This document shows, piece by piece, positions 16,195 through 21,796 of a DNA stretch of 32,463 nt. The stretch is from assembly GCA_016199125.1 (NCBI GenBank), contig JACQHH010000084.1:1-32463 (forward strand), in the 5' to 3' direction. Each line of letters begins with the position of its first letter. The first letter of the stretch is position 1. The DNA comes from Candidatus Lambdaproteobacteria bacterium (lineage in GTDB: Bacteria > SAR324 > JACQKK01). The position numbers were made by a program, and so were the translations under genes. Under the pieces are notes generated by a model, which made no database searches, was not told the origin of the DNA, and saw only the letters and a program-made list of their open reading frames with translations.

Positions 16195-16890
16195 ATGAGC
16201 GCACGGCGCAAGATCGTGCTCTCTTGGAGCGGGGGCAAGGACAGCGCGCTGGCGCTGCACGCCCTGCGCCAGGCGGGCACCTGGGAGGTGGTGGCGCTGC
16301 TGACCACCGTGGCCGAGCCCTACGGACGCATCAGCCACCATGGCGTGCGGGCCGAGCTGCTGCGGGCCCAGGCCGAGGCCCTGGGCGAAGCCCTGCACGT
16401 GATCTCGCTGCCCGACCCGTGCAGCAATGTTTTGTACGAGGAGGCCATGGGCCGGGCCATGCGGGCCTATCGCGAGGCGGGCGTGGAGGCCGTGGCCTTC
16501 GGCGATATCTTCCTGCAGGACCTGCGCGACTATCGCGAGCGCAACCTGGCGCCGGTGGGGCTGGGGGCGGAGTTTCCGCTGTGGGGCCAGCCCACCGGGC
16601 CGCTGCTGCAACGCTTCCTGGCGCTGGGCTTTCGTGGCGTGCTGGCCTGCGTGGATGGCGCCAAGCTGACCCGCGACTTCGCCGGGCGGGCCATCGACAC
16701 GGCGCTGCTGGCCGACCTGCCGCGCGGCGTGGACCCCTGCGGCGAGAACGGCGAATATCATTCCTTCGTGTGGGACGGCCCCATCTTCAAGCGGCCAGTG
16801 CCGGTGCGCGTGGGCGAGATCGTACAGCGGGACACGCGCTTCTTTGCCGACCTGCTGCCCGCGGCTGGGCCAGGCGCGTCCGATGCCTGA
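16195..16890 (+). CDS. DUF71/COG2102 family ATP pyrophosphatase (Dph6-like), candidate B12 salvage enzyme
   Basis: A 231-residue adenine-nucleotide alpha-hydrolase. The PP-loop LSWSGGKDSALALHAL begins at residue 9 (SGGKDS 12-17). The family segment ISHHGVRAELLRAQAEALG follows, then VEAVAFGDIFLQDLRDYRE, and the C-terminal signature GENGEYHSFVWDGPIF. The eukaryotic/archaeal relative Dph6 amidates diphthine on EF2, which bacteria lack. A 2012 comparative-genomic study of DUF71 proposed that a bacterial subgroup acts in B12 salvage, and I recall that subgroup having the ENGE-[FY]-H variant seen here. The position behind a B12 riboswitch and 43 bases after the second lipoprotein fits that proposal. 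ORF-track residues before 16195 are another frame's shadow. Confidence 0.86.
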   Translation: MSARRKIVLSWSGGKDSALALHALRQAGTWEVVALLTTVAEPYGRISHHGVRAELLRAQAEALGEALHVISLPDPCSNVLYEEAMGRAMRAYREAGVEAVAFGDIFLQDLRDYRERNLAPVGLGAEFPLWGQPTGPLLQRFLALGFRGVLACVDGAKLTRDFAGRAIDTALLADLPRGVDPCGENGEYHSFVWDGPIFKRPVPVRVGEIVQRDTRFFADLLPAAGPGASDA

Positions 16891-16970
16891 CCCGGTGGGC
16901 TGACGCCCGCCGCGGCGCGTGCCGGGAGCGTTCTACAGGGCAACCGCATTCTAGCCGCTGCCCTGCCATC

Positions 16971-17055
16971 GATGTCACCCTGAGCAGAGCGAAGGGTCTC
17001 GTTCTGCTGAAATCATTGAGATTCTGAGCGCCGTAGTGCGGCGCTCAGAATGACG
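16971..17055. repeat. Dispersed repeat with terminal inverted repeats and a 13-bp hairpin
   Basis: The element begins GTCACCCTGAGC and ends GCTCAGAATGACG, which are near-perfect reverse complements, so it has terminal inverted repeats. Its right half holds a perfect hairpin at 17021-17051: ATTCTGAGCGCCG, a TAGTG loop, then the exact complement. The motif CCCTGAGC...GAAGGGTCTC is typical of dispersed elements seen in many bacterial genomes. It separates the DUF71 gene from the third lipoprotein and may terminate transcription. Confidence 0.7.
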
Positions 17056-17097
17056 TGCGTTAGCATGCGGTTGCCCTGGGGCGTTCCGCCGGCGCCG

Positions 17098-17127
17098 TTT
17101 TTTCCCCAGGCCGCCCCGTGCTATGAT
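17098..17127 (+). promoter_or_regulatory. Predicted extended -10 promoter for the third lipoprotein
   Basis: TGCTATGAT (17119-17127) is a good extended -10 element with only a T-rich -35 at 17098-17103. Transcription would start near 17134, leaving about 147 bases of GC-rich leader before the ATG at 17281. I looked for riboswitch motifs in that leader and found none. With the repeat at 16971-17055 this accounts for the 390-base gap from 16891 to 17280. Confidence 0.45.
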
Positions 17128-17280
17128 GAATTCCCATGGAAACAGTTGCTTAGGGCCACGGCGGCACGACCTTTGCCATGCGCGGCAACGCGCGGGGTCG
17201 CCTTGTGCCGCGTGATGCAAGTGTCACGGATCGTGCGGCGGGCCGCCGCGCGCGAGCCCAAACCGGCAGCGGGAGCCGCC

Positions 17281-18474
17281 ATGCCAGAGACCGATCGAAC
17301 CCGGCGGCCGGGTCGCGCGGGTGCTGCGCCTCCCGCCATGCCGCGGGACCGCAGCGCCCACCATTGGCGCCGCCTGGCGCTGGCGGGGCTCGCAGCGCTG
17401 CTGCTGGGCGGCTGCGTGGTGGGGACGCAGGAGGATGCCGCCACATCGAGCGACGAGGCCTTCGGCGTGGCCGGGAGCACGCCGGCCAATGGCACCGCGC
17501 TGGTTGACGTCTCCACCGCCCGCGTCGAGGTGGAATTCACCACCGACCTGGCCACGTCCTACAGCGCATTCACGGCCGTCTCGGAGCAGGTGGCCGCGCT
17601 GCTGACCCTGGAGGACGTCACGGACGAGGACGCACCGCTGCCCGTGCGCTACCGCATGGAATACATCGTCTCGCTGCAAACCTTGCGGCTGACTCTGGAG
17701 CAGCCCCTGGTGTGGGCGCACGTCTACCGGCTGACCCTGGATGCCATGTTCAGCGCGTACACCGGTGCGACCCTGGGCAGCGACGTGCTCGTCACGTTCA
17801 CCGCGGAGCCCATGGCCTTTGACGGCGAGGTGTTCGCGGACCGCGTGGTGGTCTACGCGCCGGTGCTGCCCACGGGGGAAGCCGACGGCGCCGGGTATTT
17901 CATCCCCCAGGCGGCGCTGGGTCCGCCCCGCGGCGCAAAGCACGTGGCGTCCCTGGGCTTCGACAAGATCTCCCTCACGGAAGGCGGCTTCCTGGTGCTG
18001 GGCTTCGGCGACGGCACGGAGCGGCGGTGCATCGTGAACGATGACGGCACGGATTTCACCGTGGTGGAGAATGCCGCGCCGTTCCAGGGCTCGTCCAATG
18101 TGTTCACCGAGGCGGCCTACGTGGAGGTCTCGGAGAATGGCACCGACTTCCACCGCTTTCCCGCCACGCCGCCGGTGGACCCGGCCGACGTCGGCCTGCC
18201 CGCCGCCTGGAGCGGCTTCGCCGGCATCCACGTCTACGACCCGGAGACGAGCACGGGCGGCGACGAGTTCGACCTGGCCGACGTCATCGTCGCGGCCGGC
18301 CTGCCCGCGGATTTTCAGGCCTGTTACGTGAAGATCGTCGACGCCGGCGCAGGGGTGCCGGACGCGGCGTTCCCCGTGCTGCTCATCAGCCCGGACAAGG
18401 GCACCGGCGCAGACATTGACGCCGTGCTCGTGCCGGCCGGGCACAGTGTCGCCGCGCCCGGCCTGACGGATTAG
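17281..18474 (+). CDS. Lipoprotein with bacterial Ig-like domain and the same C-terminal domain as the 15012 lipoprotein
   Basis: A 397-residue lipoprotein with lipobox LLGGC (C45). After a short linker, residues 56-160 look like a Big_5-type Ig domain, starting STPANGTALVDVSTARVEVE and ending VLVTFTAEP. The C-terminal half repeats the order seen in the 15012 product: GGFLVLGFG, DDGTDFTVVENAAPF, EAAYVEVSENGTDFHRFP, SGFAGIHVY, GGDEFDLADVI, FQACYVKIVDAG and GADIDAVLV. The two are therefore paralogues with different N-terminal halves. GGGAG lies five bases before the ATG at 17281; the ORF-track start is 77 codons earlier and lacks support. It has its own promoter and no riboswitch, so its control differs from the upstream genes. 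Confidence 0.78.
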   Translation: MPETDRTRRPGRAGAAPPAMPRDRSAHHWRRLALAGLAALLLGGCVVGTQEDAATSSDEAFGVAGSTPANGTALVDVSTARVEVEFTTDLATSYSAFTAVSEQVAALLTLEDVTDEDAPLPVRYRMEYIVSLQTLRLTLEQPLVWAHVYRLTLDAMFSAYTGATLGSDVLVTFTAEPMAFDGEVFADRVVVYAPVLPTGEADGAGYFIPQAALGPPRGAKHVASLGFDKISLTEGGFLVLGFGDGTERRCIVNDDGTDFTVVENAAPFQGSSNVFTEAAYVEVSENGTDFHRFPATPPVDPADVGLPAAWSGFAGIHVYDPETSTGGDEFDLADVIVAAGLPADFQACYVKIVDAGAGVPDAAFPVLLISPDKGTGADIDAVLVPAGHSVAAPGLTD

Positions 18475-18490
18475 CCCCGGCGCGCGGGAA

Positions 18491-18519
18491 TTCCGCTGTG
18501 GGTCCCGGTGTGCTAGCGT
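18491..18519 (+). promoter_or_regulatory. Weak candidate promoter for the exported protein at 18637
   Basis: TTCCGC and TAGCGT are separated by 17 bases, with a TG just before the -10 (TGCTAGCGT). The -35 is poor; the extended -10 carries the call. Confidence 0.3.
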
Positions 18520-18636
18520 TGAGGCGATGCGCCTCCGCAGGAGCTCGGCGCCCGAGCCGGGCATCGCCGACGCGGCGCAGCGCGTCGCACCGTCGCGGGT
18601 ACAGCCGCCGCGGCCCCCTTGCAGCAGGAGCAGACC

Positions 18637-19104
18637 GTGAACCGAGCAGCTCACCGCCTTGTGAACATGACCCGCAATGCGCCGGGAGCGGGGCTTCCCC
18701 TGGGTGCGCTGCTGCTGGCTGCGCTGCTGCTGATGGGGCTGGGCAATGGCGGCGACGCGACGCGCAGCAACATCCCCGTCCCCGAACGCAACTACACGGT
18801 CACCATTGCCGACCGCCAGGGCCGCAGCCTGGAAGCCGAGCGCTTCACCTGGGAAGGCAAGGTGTTCTTCAAGGCCAACTTCGGCGCCGCGGCCGTGACG
18901 CTGCCCTTCGAGAAGCTCTCCGAGCTGACCTTGCAGCACCAAGCCGATGCGGGCAGCCCGGAGCTGATCGCCGCCAGCGCCCTGCTCAAGACCGGCGAGA
19001 CGGTGCAGGTGACCCTGGAACGCACCTCCAAGTGCTTCGGCACCACCCGCTTCGGCGACTACGAGATCTTCATCAAGGACGTGGGCAGCATCAAGTTCAA
19101 GTAG
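18637..19104 (+). CDS. Small exported protein of unknown function
   Basis: A 155-residue protein with a hydrophobic segment near residues 21-38 (LPLGALLLAALLLMGLG), probably an uncleaved signal anchor or a signal peptide. The mature part is beta-rich, with YTVTIADRQGRSLEAERFTW, a central VTLPFEKLSELTL and a C-terminal DYEIFIKDVGSIKFK. It has one cysteine (SKCFG). I do not recognise the family. I favour the GTG at 18637 because AGGAG lies seven bases upstream; the ATG at 18667 has no such site. It stands just before tRNA-Ser. A role with the lipoproteins upstream is only a guess from position. Confidence 0.6.
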   Translation: MNRAAHRLVNMTRNAPGAGLPLGALLLAALLLMGLGNGGDATRSNIPVPERNYTVTIADRQGRSLEAERFTWEGKVFFKANFGAAAVTLPFEKLSELTLQHQADAGSPELIAASALLKTGETVQVTLERTSKCFGTTRFGDYEIFIKDVGSIKFK

Positions 19105-19228
19105 CCGCCCGCAGGACCCGGCCAGGGTGTGGCGCCCCGAGGGGTCGCCCGGCGGGCCCTTGCGCCACCGGCCCGTGCGTCCACCGAGCTTGCGGCCAAC
19201 ACCCCTGCGCCGCAGGCGCAACGCCGGC

Positions 19229-19257
19229 TTGCCCAACGCGGGGCCCTTTGCCATAGT
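19229..19257 (+). promoter_or_regulatory. Predicted promoter of tRNA-Ser
   Basis: TTGCCC and CATAGT are separated by 17 bases, with a start near 19264 and a leader of about 73 bases before the tRNA. Confidence 0.4.
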
Positions 19258-19336
19258 GAAAGGCTGACGTCGCCCCGCCTCGCGGCCCGCGCCATGCGGC
19301 TCGTGGGATCATGCGGCGCGTCCCGGCAGCAGCCCC

Positions 19337-19425
<89 letters not shown>

Positions 19426-19455
19426 AACACATTTGTTGACCGATCAGCTTGCCAT

Positions 19456-19554
19456 GTCGCCCCCGCGCGGGGGCGTAGATTGAAACTTCGACTACCCCGG
19501 CGGGGCTACCGCGCCCGTTCCGGTCGCCTCCCGCGCGGGGGCGTGGATTGAAAC
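19456..19554 (+). CRISPR. Type I-C-like CRISPR relic (two repeats, one spacer)
   Basis: Two repeats, at 19456-19486 (31 bases) and 19523-19554 (32 bases), have the form GTCGCC...GCGCGGGGGCGTGGATTGAAAC of type I-C arrays. The first has lost one C and has GTAG for GTGG; the second has one C-to-T change. The 36-base spacer between them is of normal I-C length. No cas gene is in the window. The ORF track translates this region into spurious Arg/Pro-rich proteins. Confidence 0.82.
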
Positions 19555-19588
19555 GCCGATACCAGCTCGCGCATCCGTTCCGGCCGCT

Positions 19589-19678
19589 GGCTCCCCCGCA
19601 TGCGCGGGAGTAGACCCACCTCCTTGGCGACCAGCAGGCTTTCGCGGCCGGCTCCCCCGCATGCGCGGGTATCGACTC
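19589..19678 (+). CRISPR. Type I-E-like CRISPR relic (two repeats, one spacer)
   Basis: Two 29-base units, at 19589-19617 and 19650-19678, share GGCTCCCCCGCATGCGCGGG and then diverge (AGTAGACCC against TATCGACTC). The palindromic CCCGCATGCGCGGG core resembles type I-E repeats. The spacer is 32 bases, the usual I-E length. The degenerate right-hand unit looks like the terminal repeat of an array. A 34-base segment joins this pair to the I-C-like pair on the left. Confidence 0.75.
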
Positions 19679-19879
19679 GGTGGCGAATTGAACAGGGGCC
19701 TTCCGCTTGGCGCGCCCCCGGCCGTGCTGGCCGCGGAAAGCGTCGACCACCTGGGAGCCGCGCTCTGAGAATTCCGGGGCACCAAGGAAGCGCATGGGGT
19801 GGAGTGAACGGGAAAGAATTGAGGAAGACATTTGTTGAAGAAATGATCTTCGAATTCGTAGAAGCTGGGGAATGCTTAG
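19679..19879. other. Non-coding accessory stretch after the CRISPR relic
   Basis: No convincing gene is visible here. The right half is AT-richer than the surroundings. One frame reads GKELRKTFVEEMIFEFVEAG, which could be a gene scrap, but I do not recognise it. Confidence 0.4.
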
Positions 19880-19966
19880 GGTTTGTCGGACGAGGAACTG
19901 GACTTCATCGTGGACCATGAGATCAAGTACCGGATGGGCTTGGACAAGGTCGAGGCTGGCGAATGA
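19880..19966 (+). pseudogene. C-terminal remnant of a DNA methyltransferase-like gene
   Basis: In this frame the last 28 codons before a TGA read GLSDEELDFIVDHEIKYRMG and end DKVEAGE. This closely resembles the C-terminal tail of Eco57I/N6-adenine-type restriction-modification methylases, as far as I recall. A TAG stop lies directly upstream in frame, and no methylase motifs (NPPY) precede it, so only a scrap survives. The TGA overlaps the ATG of the DUF4258 gene (ATGA), suggesting the intact ancestor was translationally coupled to it. Confidence 0.5.
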
Positions 19967-20223
19967 GGTTCCGGTTGTCGAAACACGTGGAGGAGGAACT
20001 GCGCAGGCGGCGCATTCCGCGGGAGGCGCTGGAGCTGGTGCTGGAAGTGCCGCAGCAGATCATCGAGGAACGGATCGGCCGCAAGGCATACCAGTCGCAA
20101 GTGGAATTTGAAGGGGGTAAACTGTACCTGCTGCGGGCCATCGTATTCGACGGCGTGGACCCGGCGCTGGTGGTGACCGCGTATCGCACGAGCCGCATCC
20201 GCAAGTATTGGAGGGAGCCATGA
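19963..20223 (+). CDS. DUF4258 domain-containing protein
   Basis: An 86-residue basic protein starting MRFRLSKHVEEELRRRRIPR, with an IIEERIGRKAYQSQVEFEGGK centre and a final strand VVTAYRTSRIRKYW. This is the RelE-like, toxin-type arrangement seen in DUF4258 proteins: an N-terminal helix with a conserved H, a beta sheet, and a C-terminal 'vvTaYrtsri.kyw'. Its stop overlaps the ATG of the DUF2283 gene. The pair is commonly found together and behaves like a toxin-antitoxin-type module in layout, although activity is not shown. The complete reading frame suggests it is still functional, even though the upstream methylase-like gene is broken. Confidence 0.8.
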   Translation: MRFRLSKHVEEELRRRRIPREALELVLEVPQQIIEERIGRKAYQSQVEFEGGKLYLLRAIVFDGVDPALVVTAYRTSRIRKYWREP

Positions 20224-20426
20224 GAGTGACCTACGATCCGGAAGTGGACGTGCTGCGCATCCTGTTCAGCAACGCCGCCATCGAGGAGAGCGACGAGGAC
20301 AAGCCGGGCGTGATCCTGGACTACGACAAGGACGGGAACGTGGTCGGGCTGGAAATCCTCGACGCCTCCACGCGGGTGGACAACCCGACAGCCGTGGAGT
20401 TTGTCAACGCCGCCACGCAGCGGTAA
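20220..20426 (+). CDS. DUF2283 domain-containing protein
   Basis: A 68-residue acidic protein. MRVTYDPEVDVLRILF, then EESDEDKPGVILDYDKDGNV and VGLEILDASTRV, follow the DUF2283 pattern closely. The ATG at 20220 lies within GGAGGGAGCCATGA and overlaps the DUF4258 stop; the ORF-track start at 20208 is less likely. Acidic DUF2283 beside basic DUF4258 suggests that they bind each other, with this one as the candidate antitoxin. This is inference from charge and gene order. Confidence 0.82.
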   Translation: MRVTYDPEVDVLRILFSNAAIEESDEDKPGVILDYDKDGNVVGLEILDASTRVDNPTAVEFVNAATQR

Positions 20427-20516
20427 AGCCGCCCATGGCGGCGGGCGCACCAGCCCGTGTCGGGGCGCTGCCGACCCACGAACCCGCCTACCCTGCTGCC
20501 TTGCGCCGGGCGCACC

Positions 20517-20792
20517 ATGCGCAAGCCCCTTCCCCTCCAGCACACGCTGAGTAATACCTGCTGGGTGCAGCAGCCCCTGCTGTCGTTGTTCAGCTCCATC
20601 CGCGCGCCGGGGGACGCGATTCTCATCACCTATGACCTGGCCCGTGCCCTCCGGGATTCCGGCGTGGCGGTGGTCGGCGGCTTTCACTCGCCCATGGAGC
20701 AGGAGTGCCTGCGCCTGCTGCTGCGGGGCACGCAGCCGGTGGTCGTGTGCGTCATCAACCTGCGCCACGCCCGGCGCACCGATAATGGCTGA
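20517..20792 (+). pseudogene. Truncated DprA-like (Rossmann-fold) protein
   Basis: The 91-residue frame contains SSIRAPGDAILITYDLARAL and GGFHSPMEQECLRLLLRGTQ, followed by PVVVC. This matches the core of DprA/Smf-like DNA-binding proteins, which continue after PVVxC with 'PARG...' for another 80 or more residues. Here the similarity stops at PVVVC and the frame ends 13 codons later in unrelated residues. It is probably a 3'-truncated gene. A shorter functional form cannot be excluded. Confidence 0.55.
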
Positions 20793-20920
20793 CGGTCGAT
20801 CCGCGGCAACCGCTTGCTCCCCACGCTACGAGCCTGCGCGTGGTTCTTGCGCGGATTGTTGCTCCCAGGACCAGCTTGTCGTTTCAATCGCGGCTTGGCT
20901 TGCAACAAACGGTGCGATTC

Positions 20921-20949
20921 TTGACTTGAACTTGATTTGGGAATATTTT
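20921..20949 (+). promoter_or_regulatory. Predicted promoter of the DUF6502 gene, probably leaderless
   Basis: TTGACT and TATTTT are separated by 17 bases. Transcription is expected at about 20956-20957, on the A of the start codon. No Shine-Dalgarno sequence precedes the ATG, which fits a leaderless mRNA. The stretch from 20793 to 20920 shows nothing else. Confidence 0.5.
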
Positions 20950-20955
20950 CCCAAA
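20936..20955. promoter_or_regulatory. 20-bp palindromic operator candidate over the -10 element
   Basis: TTTGGGAA and TTCCCAAA are perfect inverted arms separated by TATT. The palindrome covers the predicted -10 box and ends one base before the ATG of the DUF6502 gene. Binding of a dimeric regulator here would block transcription. Confidence 0.6.
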
Positions 20956-20956
20956 C

Positions 20957-21796
20957 ATGAATGCCGGCATCACGGAAACCCTCCAGGTCGCGGTCACCAG
21001 GCTGCTGCGTCCACTGGTGCGCATCCTGTTGCGCTATGGCATTCCATACGGGGTGTTCGCAGACATCGCGAAGCGTACCTACGTGGATGTGTCCATGAAG
21101 CATTTTGCGGTTCCCGGGCGCAAACAATCCGTATCCAGGACGGCGATCATCACCGGGCTGTCGCGCAAGGAAGTGGCCCGCGTGCTGCAGTTGCCCAAGC
21201 TCTCCGACGCGCCGATTCAGGACCGCTACAATAGAGCCGTGCGGGTCGTCTCCGGGTGGGCGCGCGATCCGGCGTTTACCACGGTGGATGGCGCGCCGCG
21301 GCCGCTGCTCCCTGACGGTCCCCAGGGCAGCTTTGCCCAGCTCGTGGCCAAGTACAGTGGCGATGTCCCCGTGCGGGCCATGCTGGACGAGTTGCAGCGG
21401 GTGGACGCCGTGACGCGGTCCGCGGACGGCATGCTGCACCTGAAGACGCCCGCCTACGTGCCGGAAACCGGCTTGGAGGACAAGCTCGCCATTCTGGGGA
21501 CGGACGTTCGCGACCTGATCGGCACCATCGAGCATAACCTGACGCGCACGGGAGACGAGACGCGCTTGCAGCTCAAGGTCGCCTACGACAACTTGCCGCA
21601 GGAGCGGGTGCCGCAGTTCCGCGCACTCTCCTCCGAGCAGACCTTGCGCCTGCTGCGGCAGCTCGACGAGGAGCTCTCGGAGCTGGATCGTGACGTCAAT
21701 TCCGCTTCTACCGGCACCGGCCGGATTCGCGCGGGGATTGCGATCTACTACTTCGAGCAGGAGCACGCCGAACTCGACGAGGAGGCAAGCCGATGA
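20957..21796 (+). CDS. DUF6502 family protein, HTH-like regulator
   Basis: A 279-residue soluble protein of the DUF6502 family. The N-terminal third has a helix-turn-helix look: LLRYGIPYGVFADIAKRTYV (24-43), then SVSRTAIITGLSRKEVARVL (57-76). The centre contains the conserved GPQGSFAQLVAKYSGDVPVR and the motif 'VxRxxDGxLxLK..aYVP'. The C-terminal region is acidic. It overlaps the DUF5666 lipoprotein gene by ATGA. In proteobacteria these two families are often paired, suggesting a regulator controlling a surface lipoprotein. The palindrome over its own promoter suggests autoregulation. The molecular signal is unknown. Confidence 0.82.
   Translation: MNAGITETLQVAVTRLLRPLVRILLRYGIPYGVFADIAKRTYVDVSMKHFAVPGRKQSVSRTAIITGLSRKEVARVLQLPKLSDAPIQDRYNRAVRVVSGWARDPAFTTVDGAPRPLLPDGPQGSFAQLVAKYSGDVPVRAMLDELQRVDAVTRSADGMLHLKTPAYVPETGLEDKLAILGTDVRDLIGTIEHNLTRTGDETRLQLKVAYDNLPQERVPQFRALSSEQTLRLLRQLDEELSELDRDVNSASTGTGRIRAGIAIYYFEQEHAELDEEASR

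Larger units (their letters stand above)
19429..19838. repeat. 11-bp direct repeat bracketing the CRISPR relic
   Basis: ACATTTGTTGA occurs at 19429-19439, five bases after the tRNA, and again at 19828-19838. It is AT-rich in a GC-rich region, so chance is less likely. It could be a target duplication or a deletion scar. No integrase or transposase is present. Confidence 0.4.

Noticed and set aside
17135-17280. Possible second B12 riboswitch before the third lipoprotein
   Set aside because: None of the conserved cobalamin-riboswitch segments (AAAAGGGAA, GCCACTG, the B12 box) are found in this leader.
17224-19254. 676-residue minus-strand ORF
   Set aside because: It lies opposite a lipoprotein with a clear lipobox and Ig-like domain; its His/Gly/Arg-rich composition is typical of a shadow frame.
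20885-20893. GTTTCAATC, resembling the end of a reversed I-C repeat
   Set aside because: Only nine bases match and the palindromic part of the repeat is absent.
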